NCBI GenBank assembly: GCA_900547765.1
Contig: URIA01000003.1
Span: 5,709-69,708, forward strand
Reading direction: 5' to 3'
DNA length: 64,000 bases
From: an uncultured Collinsella sp.
Lineage (GTDB): Bacteria > Actinomycetota > Coriobacteriia > Coriobacteriales > Coriobacteriaceae
In this document: piece by piece, positions 17,394-24,687 of the stretch
Numbering within the stretch: position 1 is the first letter of the stretch
Layout: every line of letters starts with the position of its first letter
Notes under the pieces: model-generated
Databases searched by the model: none
What the model saw: only the letters and a program-made list of their open reading frames with translations
What the model was told of the DNA's origin: nothing
Position numbers and translations under genes: made by a program

Positions 17394-17920
17394 AGGGCGA
17401 GCGCCCCATCGGGGTGCTGCTGGTGTTTGCTTGCCTGACCGTGGCGATAGCGGCGGTGCTTTGGGGGCTTAACGCCGCGCGGCAGCAGCGTCCTGGGACC
17501 GCCTCCGATTTGGGCTCAGATTCGGCGGTGGCGTCTCAAAAAGATGAGATGCGAGATGCGGACGATTCGGATGTCGCTGTCACGGCGCAAACCTTTCTGC
17601 GGACGCTCGACAAGCGGTCTGGCACTGCGACGGATTCGCCTGAGGGCAACGCGATTGCGGTCCGGCTTGCATGGTCCGAGGACCGACCGATGACCGAAGC
17701 GGCGGCGGATATGCTGCGTGCCTATCGCGAGGTACCCACGGCGCAACTTGCTCTGAGCGGCTATCTCGACATCAAGGGAAACGTGTGGGGCGCCATCGTG
17801 CGCGACGGACGCGGCTGGGTCGATATGGTGACAATTGCCGCGGATGCTGGCGATGCTTCGTGTCGTCTGCGCGCCGTGCGCCTGAGCCCGCAGGCAACGG
17901 ACTCAAAGGAGGGATCGTGA
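17357..17920 (+). CDS. Membrane-anchored protein of the Tad locus, function unknown
   Basis: A 187-residue protein with a membrane helix near residues 18-38 (IGVLLVFACLTVAIAAVLWGL), a polar linker and a C-terminal domain of about 100 residues that I do not recognise. The ATG lies inside flp in another frame, 37 bases before its stop; a GTG at 17414 after the flp stop is an alternative start. It sits between flp and a second pilin-like gene, so a role in pilus assembly or surface display is likely from context only. Confidence 0.65.
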   Translation: MERYQRGHQQPVEGERPIGVLLVFACLTVAIAAVLWGLNAARQQRPGTASDLGSDSAVASQKDEMRDADDSDVAVTAQTFLRTLDKRSGTATDSPEGNAIAVRLAWSEDRPMTEAAADMLRAYREVPTAQLALSGYLDIKGNVWGAIVRDGRGWVDMVTIAADAGDASCRLRAVRLSPQATDSKEGS

Positions 17921-17921
17921 A

Positions 17922-18140
17922 ATGCATGATGTCCTGCGTGAGGAATCTGCCCAGGCGACGGTCGAATACGCCATTGCCACAGTGGCGCTGTTATCGATCG
18001 TGCTGGCGATCGCGGGACTTTGGCGTGCCGGCACCGATGGGCGCTTGGCGGCGCTGGTTGAGCGGGCGGCATCCCATGGCGTTGCCTCGACGTCGGTTAT
18101 CGACGCCGCTGCGGCCGCTAAGGACATCGCGTTGTATTGA
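17922..18140 (+). CDS. Small pilin-like protein
   Basis: A 72-residue protein with the class III prepilin signature: a short charged leader MHDVLREESA, then QATVEYAIATVALLSIVLAIAGLW, with Glu at mature position 5. It is related in design to Flp and TadE but has a longer polar C-terminus (RAASHGVASTSVIDAAAAAKDIALY). It could be a minor pilin. It starts just after the preceding stop, and its own stop overlaps the proposed ATT start of the next gene. Confidence 0.75.
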   Translation: MHDVLREESAQATVEYAIATVALLSIVLAIAGLWRAGTDGRLAALVERAASHGVASTSVIDAAAAAKDIALY

Positions 18141-18612
18141 TGCCGCGCGCGAGGACCGGGCGCAGTCTACGGTCGAGGCCGCTTTTTTGCTGCCGACGTT
18201 TCTGACACTCATCCTTCTCGCGCTGCAACCGGTGTGCCTGCTCTATACGCGCGCGGTCATGGAGTCTGCCGCCGCCGAGACCGCGCGGCTCATGACCACG
18301 ACGGCGGCGGAGGACGACGATCTTAAGGAGTTCACCCGCCGCCGACTTGCCGCAGTGCCCAACGTCTCGATCTTTCATGCCGGCGGGCCGTTGTCGTGGG
18401 ATATCGAGCTTGGCCGGGCCGGTGCGGGTGGCGTCTCGTCCGTGTCCGTTTCCGGCGAGGTCAAGCCGTTGCCTGTGATCGGTGCGTTTGCGCAGGCTAT
18501 GGGTGGTACCGCCGAGGGCGGCTACGTTGAGCTCAAGGTCGATGTCTCGTATCAATCGCGTCCCGAATGGCTGGAGGGAGATTATGATTCGTGGATTGCT
18601 GCATGGGATTAA
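18136..18612 (+). CDS. tadE: TadE-like minor pilin
   Basis: A protein of about 158 residues with a short leader AAREDRA and then QSTVEAAFLLPTFLTLILLAL, the TadE signature (Glu at mature position 5), followed by a soluble domain with RAVMESAAAETARLM. The start is unclear. No ATG, GTG or TTG lies in frame between 18085 and the conserved helix; an ATT at 18136 overlapping the previous stop gives a leader of normal length, while ATG 18076 would overlap the previous gene by 65 bases and give a 29-residue very basic leader. The 3' end overlaps the next gene. Confidence 0.7.
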   Translation: MDAAREDRAQSTVEAAFLLPTFLTLILLALQPVCLLYTRAVMESAAAETARLMTTTAAEDDDLKEFTRRRLAAVPNVSIFHAGGPLSWDIELGRAGAGGVSSVSVSGEVKPLPVIGAFAQAMGGTAEGGYVELKVDVSYQSRPEWLEGDYDSWIAAWD

Positions 18613-20737
18613 GTGTTTCTGGTCTAGACGCGTTTTGACGCACCGTCCGAGCTGCCATCGCAAGCGAGGCGGCTTTATGGGTCGAGCCGGTGTCGATCTG
18701 TTTATCGAAGACGGCGCCTATACCACGCTTTCTTCTGCCGTGGTCATCCTAGTGGTGCTCACATTGTTGTTTTCGTCGACCGCGGCGATATGGAGCATGT
18801 CGCGTGCCGGGGATACCCAGGTGGCGGCTGATAGTGGCGCGCTGGCGGGTGCCAACGTAGTGTCGTCCTATCACACGGCTGCCACGGTGGTTGATGCGAG
18901 CATCTTGAGTCTGGGGCTGGCGGGGTTTGCCACGATCGGGACGGGCCTGGTCGCCATCCTCATCCCGGGTGCCGAGCCGGTTGCCGGCAATATGGTCGAC
19001 ACCGGGATTGAGATCATTAAAACGCGCAACAAGTTTGCCAAAAGCGCATCGGAAGGCTTACAGAAAATCGAGACGGCTCTGCCGTATCTGATCGCCGCGC
19101 GTGCCACGCAGGCGGTGTCGTCGCAGGATACCGATAGTGTGACCTATACCGGTACGGCGCTTGCCGTGCCCAGGACATCCGAGTCGGACTTCGCTGCGCT
19201 CAAAGGGTCAGAGATCTCGACCGATACCATTAAAGACACATCAGATGATTTAGAGTGTGCGGCCGAGGAGCTGCGGAAGGCTTCTGAGGACACGGCGAAG
19301 GCTAAAGAGTGTGCTTGGCTGGCGGATTGTGGTGGGTCGGACAAGGGCTCGGTCGGCAGCTATTCTTGCATGTGGGAGCGTGCGAAAAGCCTAACGGATC
19401 TCTCCGGTGTTCAAAATCCGCACTACTCATCGAGCGTTACGTGGGAGCCCCAAGTTGCCCTTGATCGCGCGAAGGACTACTACCATTGGCGTCTGACAAA
19501 TGAGAAGCCCCACGGCTCGAGTGTCGAGATGAAGGCAGAGTCTGCGGCGCGTAAGGCGTTTTATACCTATGCGAGCGCGGAGGTCGATCGGGCACATATA
19601 ACCGAGAACGGAGACAGGGTTTCCTCCTATATTCCGCTGCTGCCGCGCAACTCTGATGAGGTTCGGGCGACGGAACTCTATACCGATGCGGTGTGGCCGG
19701 CTAGCGTGAACGATGACAAGGCGTATCTGCATTACGGGACGACCTGCCCTAACTATAAGAAGGGGACGCCGAGCGGATTTGCTTCGGTTGCCGATTACGA
19801 TGGACAGGATAAATGCAGCAAATGCCATTTTGGCGTTTTGTCGCTTGGTGCTGTTGCGGCGCCTTCAACCTCTATCGAAAACGGCTTCGAATATCACTTC
19901 GACGAGTTCAAAAAGGCCTTGGAGGAATACGTCAAATGTCGGAACAAAGAGCTTGAGCTCATGCGTCAGACCGAGGATGAGGCCGACCGTGCGAGCAATG
20001 CGTTTGACCAGGCCATTAAAGCGCTTTCGGGCGAGCGTCCGCGTATCGCTCCGCCCGGTCGCAACGGCGTGGTTGCCTTTGCGGTTTCGGGTGCCATCTC
20101 GAGCCCCGATGAGCTCAACTCTTCGTTTAACACGGCAGTCAGGCTTGGCGATCGCGGTGCCATCTCTGCCGCGGTGCTGGCGCCCGATGAGGCGACGGCG
20201 CAAAACAACGTGCTTTCGCGATTTTTCTCGACATTGAAGGAACGCTCGGGTGGCGTTGCCGGCGTACTCGATGGCGTCATGGATGTCTGGGGACGGCTGC
20301 TTGTGGGATACGGAGACATCCAAGGTTCGGCCGACGAACTTATGGACGAGATGATTAAAGGCCTAGGAGGGGGCAGCGGCGCGTTGGGCTCCATTGCATC
20401 GTGGCTCGGCGATACCGTTTCGGCGTCCGTGGCGGCGCTGGGTTTGGAACCGTGCGACTTGCGCCTGCGAAAGCCGGTGCTGACTGATTCCGCCAACGTC
20501 ATTAAGAGTCCGGGGTCTGACATTGCCGGTCTCTCTCAAGCGCAAGACAAGCTGCGAAGTATTCCGTTGGGCGTGACCGATCCCAAGGCGCTTTGCGAGG
20601 TGTTGGAATATCAAGTCGAACGCACCATCAGCGGTACGGTGTTCACGCTTGCGGAGATTCCTCTGCCCGGCGGCGGCTCCATCCCACTCACCGTCGATGT
20701 CGCCACGCTGGTTGGCGCTCTGGGCGGTGGGTCGTAA
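18584..20737 (+). CDS. Large TadG-like pilus-associated protein
   Basis: A 717-residue protein anchored by one N-terminal helix (residues 47-69, AVVILVVLTLLFSSTAAIWSM) followed by AGDTQVAADSGALAGAN, the TadG/TadE-like signature. A second hydrophobic stretch is near residues 108-128. The rest is a large extracytoplasmic region with coiled-coil segments; residues 310-420 contain paired cysteines (CPNYKKG, CSKCHFG) that could form disulphides or bind metal. GGAGGGAG precedes the ATG. It overlaps tadE by 29 bases and the next gene by one base. In other systems TadG is thought to anchor the pilus to the envelope. Confidence 0.78.
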   Translation: MIRGLLHGIKCFWSRRVLTHRPSCHRKRGGFMGRAGVDLFIEDGAYTTLSSAVVILVVLTLLFSSTAAIWSMSRAGDTQVAADSGALAGANVVSSYHTAATVVDASILSLGLAGFATIGTGLVAILIPGAEPVAGNMVDTGIEIIKTRNKFAKSASEGLQKIETALPYLIAARATQAVSSQDTDSVTYTGTALAVPRTSESDFAALKGSEISTDTIKDTSDDLECAAEELRKASEDTAKAKECAWLADCGGSDKGSVGSYSCMWERAKSLTDLSGVQNPHYSSSVTWEPQVALDRAKDYYHWRLTNEKPHGSSVEMKAESAARKAFYTYASAEVDRAHITENGDRVSSYIPLLPRNSDEVRATELYTDAVWPASVNDDKAYLHYGTTCPNYKKGTPSGFASVADYDGQDKCSKCHFGVLSLGAVAAPSTSIENGFEYHFDEFKKALEEYVKCRNKELELMRQTEDEADRASNAFDQAIKALSGERPRIAPPGRNGVVAFAVSGAISSPDELNSSFNTAVRLGDRGAISAAVLAPDEATAQNNVLSRFFSTLKERSGGVAGVLDGVMDVWGRLLVGYGDIQGSADELMDEMIKGLGGGSGALGSIASWLGDTVSASVAALGLEPCDLRLRKPVLTDSANVIKSPGSDIAGLSQAQDKLRSIPLGVTDPKALCEVLEYQVERTISGTVFTLAEIPLPGGGSIPLTVDVATLVGALGGGS

Positions 20738-21213
20738 TGAGTATCCGCATGCGTCTGCGCGAGGAGCGCGCCCAAGCGACGGTGGAGATGGCAGTGGTTA
20801 CGCCCGTTTTGCTGGTGCTGGCACTCATCGTGTACAACGTCATGATCTTTGCCAGCGCTGTCGCGCGCTTCGACCGCGTGGTACCCGACATCGTGTTGGC
20901 GCACGCCGTGGCGTCGGAGGGGGAGGGCGACGAAAGCTCCGCCGATGCCTCGGCGACGGTTCAGACTCAAATTCTGAATGCCATGGAAGGCTATGACTTG
21001 CAGATCGAAGTGTCGAGCGAGCAAGGCGCGGAGGCATCGGATGGTGGCCTGCTCTCCCTATCCGGTACGTTTAGGACCTACACCTGCACCATGCACTATG
21101 AGCCGTGGCCGACTTCTCTCAGCATCGCTGGCGTTCCGCTGGGGGCGCCGACAACGTTGTCGCACGAGCGCGCGGTGACGGTCGATCCATGGCGTCCGGG
21201 GGTGGTCATGTGA
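20737..21213 (+). CDS. TadE-like minor pilin 2
   Basis: A 158-residue protein starting MSIRMRLREERA and continuing QATVEMAVVTPVLLVLALIVY, again a class III prepilin signature with Ala before the predicted cut and Glu at position 5. The soluble part follows. The ATG overlaps the previous stop (TAATGA). With tadE and the TadG-like protein this completes the usual set of three pseudopilins. Confidence 0.82.
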   Translation: MSIRMRLREERAQATVEMAVVTPVLLVLALIVYNVMIFASAVARFDRVVPDIVLAHAVASEGEGDESSADASATVQTQILNAMEGYDLQIEVSSEQGAEASDGGLLSLSGTFRTYTCTMHYEPWPTSLSIAGVPLGAPTTLSHERAVTVDPWRPGVVM

Positions 21214-21569
21214 CCGCGGTCTCGTCCTACATCGCCTACGCGCGGGCACTCAACAGGCTGGGTTGGACGCCGGCCGAGTTTGCGGTGGCGGAGTCGTTTG
21301 CCGTGCGCCTGCGCGGCATGCTGGGACGGCGTCCGGTTGCCGCCAACGGCCTGCCGCTCGTCATGGCGTTTCCACGCTGCTCTTCGGTCCACACGTGTTT
21401 TATGGCCTATCCCATCGACATCGCCTTTATCGATGCACGTGGCTATGTCCTCGTATGCTACGAAAACGTATGTCCCTGGCGTATGTGCTCCTGCCCCGGC
21501 GCCTGGGCCGTACTAGAGCGTCCTTCAATCATTGTTTCGACCCCTGCTCTCCAACGCGTGCCGGCTTAA
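21210..21569 (+). CDS. DUF192 family protein
   Basis: A 119-residue protein containing LRGMLGRRP and FPRCSSVHTCFMAYPIDIAFID, the core of the DUF192 fold, here with CSSVHT where most members have NT..V.TFFM-like residues. Cysteines near the end (CPWRMCSCPGAW) may be structural. GTG 21210, overlapping the previous stop, is preferred because GGGGGTGG precedes it; ATG 21189 is possible. The function of the family is unknown, but its place as the last gene of the Tad operon suggests a pilus-related role. Confidence 0.72.
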   Translation: MTAVSSYIAYARALNRLGWTPAEFAVAESFAVRLRGMLGRRPVAANGLPLVMAFPRCSSVHTCFMAYPIDIAFIDARGYVLVCYENVCPWRMCSCPGAWAVLERPSIIVSTPALQRVPA

Positions 21570-21627
21570 GAATTGGCGACAGCGGACTTTCGTCATACGA
21601 AATTGGGTAAGATGGAGGAGAAGATGC

Positions 21628-21894
21628 ATGGATGTTGAGATCCATCCCAACGCTAAAAAGCACCTGACAGAAAAGCAGGTGCTTGGCGCTTGGCTTGCGG
21701 TTACTGAGTGCATTCGTCGCGAGTCGAAGGACGAGCCGCCGAGATGGCTTGCGATTGGATGGCTCCCAGACGGACGAAGCGTGGAGCTTGTCGCGGTCGA
21801 GCTTGTCCGTGGGTGGCTTATCATTCATGCCTTGTCTCCAGTCCAGAAGAAATTTTGGCAGGAGATTGAACGGGCTCGGCAAAGGGGTCGATGA
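21628..21894 (+). CDS. Probable toxin of a type II toxin-antitoxin pair (BrnT-like)
   Basis: An 88-residue protein beginning MDVEIHPNAKKHLTEKQVLGAW. The order of elements (an early KKH-L-T/S-x-x-x-V helix, a strand with RWLAIGWLPDGRSVELVAVEL, a strand WLIIHALSP and a terminal helix) resembles BrnT-type ribonuclease toxins of the RelE fold, though the match is weak. GGAGGAG precedes the ATG. The next gene overlaps it and encodes a DNA-binding-like antitoxin, which supports the assignment more than the sequence itself does. Confidence 0.55.
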   Translation: MDVEIHPNAKKHLTEKQVLGAWLAVTECIRRESKDEPPRWLAIGWLPDGRSVELVAVELVRGWLIIHALSPVQKKFWQEIERARQRGR

Positions 21895-22178
21895 TGGGCA
21901 AGACGTATACGGCCGCTAATGGTCAGGTTGTAACGGATGAAATGATTGACGCGTGGTGCGAGTCGTACGAGCGCGGAGAGTTTCCGGATGGCGAACACAC
22001 CGTTGGTGGGATCGTGCATGGACGGCCCCCACTCTCAGGTGAGGGGACGGCAACGCTGTCGGTCAAGATTCCTCTGGGAATGAAGGAGGCCATTCGTCGA
22101 CGGGCGGCTGCCGAGGGGATGACGCCAAGTGAGTTTGCCCGTGCGGCTCTGAGCGAAAAACTTCTTGCTGCCGGCTGA
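21891..22178 (+). CDS. Probable antitoxin with C-terminal ribbon-helix-helix domain
   Basis: A 95-residue protein. The first 50 residues form the likely toxin-binding part; residues 52-90 (TATLSVKIPLGMKEAIRRRA, then GMTPSEFARAALSEKL) are a ribbon-helix-helix motif. The ATG overlaps the toxin stop; ATG 21894 could also serve. Toxin before antitoxin with overlap is typical of the BrnT/BrnA order. Autoregulation is likely but no operator was identified. Confidence 0.62.
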   Translation: MMGKTYTAANGQVVTDEMIDAWCESYERGEFPDGEHTVGGIVHGRPPLSGEGTATLSVKIPLGMKEAIRRRAAAEGMTPSEFARAALSEKLLAAG

Positions 22179-22241
22179 TGCCTCTGACGTGCCGATTTAA
22201 AGAACCGAGGCTGTGCTCAAAAACTTTTTTGAAATTCTCGG

Positions 22242-22269
22242 TTGACCGGAACGCGTCCTTGGTTATACT
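22242..22269 (+). promoter_or_regulatory. Promoter of tRNA-Phe
   Basis: TTGACC (22242-22247) and TATACT (22264-22269) are separated by 16 bases; transcription would start some 25 bases before the tRNA. Confidence 0.8.
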
Positions 22270-22301
22270 AATCAAGCCTTGAAACAAGGCACACCTCAAA
22301 T

Positions 22302-22374
<73 letters not shown>

Positions 22375-22387
22375 CCTTGAATTGACT

Positions 22388-22417
22388 AGGACCTCTGCAA
22401 AGGGGTCCTTTTCTTTT
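22388..22417 (+). terminator. Terminator after tRNA-Phe
   Basis: AGGACCTC pairs imperfectly with GGGGTCCT around TGCAAA, followed by TTTCTTTT. Confidence 0.8.
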
Positions 22418-22671
22418 ATGTAGGGTTCTGCGGAAAATGCGCCCCATTATTGAGCGATAGAACGGGACACACTTTCCGCTGCCTGCCTCCGGCGCGCGTA
22501 CACACCTCGTCGCACCATTCCGATCCCGTCTGCTCCCAGACATTCCTCCCACTTTCGCATCACTTTACAGACCGTTCGGTCGTCTGTCCGCACACGCGGG
22601 TATACTCAAAACGATACTTATCCTATGCAATACGATGTGGGTTCGACCTGCATGATCCGAAGGGGGCAGTG

Positions 22672-23733
22672 ATGGAGAGGATACTCGGCGTTAATCTCTC
22701 TGGCTGGTTTATTCCCGAGCCTTGGGTGACCCCGTCGCTGTACGCGGCGACCGGTGCATCCAACGCGGCCGAGCTACAGGAGGCCATGGGTACCGCCGCC
22801 TATAACGAGCGCATGCGCCGCCATTACGAGACGTTTGTGAGCGAGGACGATTTTCGCCGCATGGCGCAGATCGGTCTCAATGCCGTGCGTTTGCCGGTGC
22901 CCTGGTATGCCTTTGGTTCGCAGGAGTCCGATGCGTCCTACATCTCGGTTGTCGACTACATTGACCGTGCAATTGAGTGGGCTGCCAAGTACGACATCCG
23001 CGTGCTGCTCGATCTGGCAACCGTGCCCGGTGGCCAGGGCGATTCCAACGATTCGCCCACCACGCCGGAGGCTGTCGCCGAGTGGCATTCGTCCACCAAC
23101 GGCCGTCATGTCGCACTCGACGTGCTCGAGCGCTTGGCCGATCGCTATGGCGAGGCCGAGAGCCTGCTGGGCATTGAGCTGCTGGACACGCCGCAGATGA
23201 GCGTTCGCAAGAGCCTCTTCACCATGACGGATGGCATTCCCGCTCACTACCTGCGCAATTTCTATCGCGATGCCTACGAGCTCGTCCGTTCGTATATGCC
23301 CGAGGATAAGATCGTCGTCTTCTCGTCGTCGGGGCATCCCAGCGAGTGGAAGCATTTTATGCGCGGCGCCAAGTACAAGAACGTCTACATGGACCTTCAC
23401 CTGTACCATTACCGCGACGAGTATGCGCTCGACATCACGAGCCCCCGCGGGCTGACGACGGCGATTTCGCGTAACAAGCGCGAGCTTAAAGAAGCGATTT
23501 CGACAGGGTTCCCCGTGCTGGTGGGCGAATGGTCGGGTGCGGCGATCTTTGCCAACTCGTCGGTTACGCCCGAGGGCCGCAATGCCTACGAGCGCGTGTT
23601 TATCGCCAACCAGCTGGCTTCGTTTGCGCCGGCTGCCGGTTGGTTCTTCCAAACGTGGAAGACCGAGAAGCGCATTGCAGCATGGGACGCCCGCGCGGCG
23701 CTCGGTACGCTCGAGCGCGGCATGATTGAATAG
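22672..23733 (+). CDS. Glycoside hydrolase family 5-like protein lacking the acid/base glutamate
   Basis: A 353-residue protein with a TIM-barrel GH5 layout close to exo-beta-1,3-glucanases: GVNLSGWFIPEPWVTPSL at the start, FRRMAQIGLNAVRLPVPWYAF, the ILLDLATVPGGQ-like strand (VLLDLATVPGGQGDSN), and the nucleophile segment VGEWSGA with Glu286. In the family the acid/base Glu lies in GIELLNEP; here the same place reads GIELLDTPQ, with Asp172 and Thr173. Retaining hydrolysis therefore looks impaired, unless another acid serves. No signal peptide is present, so it is cytoplasmic. AGGGGGC precedes the ATG. rsmI follows after six bases. Confidence 0.78.
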   Translation: MERILGVNLSGWFIPEPWVTPSLYAATGASNAAELQEAMGTAAYNERMRRHYETFVSEDDFRRMAQIGLNAVRLPVPWYAFGSQESDASYISVVDYIDRAIEWAAKYDIRVLLDLATVPGGQGDSNDSPTTPEAVAEWHSSTNGRHVALDVLERLADRYGEAESLLGIELLDTPQMSVRKSLFTMTDGIPAHYLRNFYRDAYELVRSYMPEDKIVVFSSSGHPSEWKHFMRGAKYKNVYMDLHLYHYRDEYALDITSPRGLTTAISRNKRELKEAISTGFPVLVGEWSGAAIFANSSVTPEGRNAYERVFIANQLASFAPAAGWFFQTWKTEKRIAAWDARAALGTLERGMIE

Positions 23734-23739
23734 GTTGAT

Positions 23740-24618
23740 ATGACGCAAAACAGCGCCCATACGGGCAAACTCTATGTGGTCGGCACGCCCATCGGCAACC
23801 TGGGTGACCTGTCCCCGCGCGTTGGCGAGGCCTTTGCCGCCGCCGATGCCATCTGCTGCGAAGACACGCGTGTGACGTCAAAGCTGCTGATGCACCTGGG
23901 CATTTCCAAACCGCTTGTCCGTTGCGACGAGAATGTGATCGCTAGCCGCGCTGCCGGCCTGGTCGACCGTCTGCTGGCGGGGGAGACCCTCGCCTTTGCC
24001 TCGGACGCCGGCATGCCGAGCGTGTCCGATCCCGGCCAGGCGCTGGTCGAGGCGGCGCGTGAGGCCGATTTGCCCGTCGAAGTTATTCCCGGGCCCTCTG
24101 CTTGCGTCACGGCGCTTGTTTCGTCCGGCATTCCCTGCGAGCATTTTTTCTTCGAGGGCTTTTTGGGCCGAAAGCACGGCGACCGTGTGCGCCGTTTGCA
24201 GCGCCTTGCCGTGGTGCCCGGCGCACTCATCTTCTACGAGTCTCCACATCGCATCGTGGCGACGCTCGAGGCCGTGGCGGAGGTCTTTCCCCAGCGTGAG
24301 GTTGCCGTCTGCCGCGAACTCACCAAGCTGCACGAGGAGGTCTTGCGCGGGCCCGCTGACCAGCTTGCCGAGGAGCTGCGTGCTCGCGGCGAGGTAAAGG
24401 GCGAGATTGCGCTGGTCATCGCGCCGCCGAGCGAGGATGAGGAGGCCGGCATCGCGCCGGTTGGCGCTGCGGTAGCGGATCCCGACGAGGCCCTGCGCGA
24501 GGATATCCGCACCGCGCTCGAGGAGGGGGAGCCCGCCTCTGCAGTGGCCAAGCGCCTGTCTCAGAAGTATTCGCGCCGCAAGCGCGATGTCTATGCCATG
24601 GTGCTCGATATGCAATAG
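23740..24618 (+). CDS. rsmI: 16S rRNA (cytidine1402-2'-O)-methyltransferase
   Basis: A 292-residue member of the tetrapyrrole-methylase fold family that methylates the ribose of C1402 in 16S rRNA. Diagnostic segments are LYVVGTPIGNLGDLSPR, ICCEDTRVTSKLL, FASDAGMPSVSDPG, the EVIPGPSAC loop and FLGRK. The C-terminus ends in a basic winged region (SQKYSRRKRDVYAM). It is followed by metG after 69 bases, a common bacterial neighbourhood together with rsmA and the TatD-type gene. Confidence 0.95.
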   Translation: MTQNSAHTGKLYVVGTPIGNLGDLSPRVGEAFAAADAICCEDTRVTSKLLMHLGISKPLVRCDENVIASRAAGLVDRLLAGETLAFASDAGMPSVSDPGQALVEAAREADLPVEVIPGPSACVTALVSSGIPCEHFFFEGFLGRKHGDRVRRLQRLAVVPGALIFYESPHRIVATLEAVAEVFPQREVAVCRELTKLHEEVLRGPADQLAEELRARGEVKGEIALVIAPPSEDEEAGIAPVGAAVADPDEALREDIRTALEEGEPASAVAKRLSQKYSRRKRDVYAMVLDMQ

Positions 24619-24687
24619 ATGGAGGATATCCAGCCCTTGCGCTAGAATCATCCCCTGTATGCAACGTTTTTCTGGAGGACAAACCCC

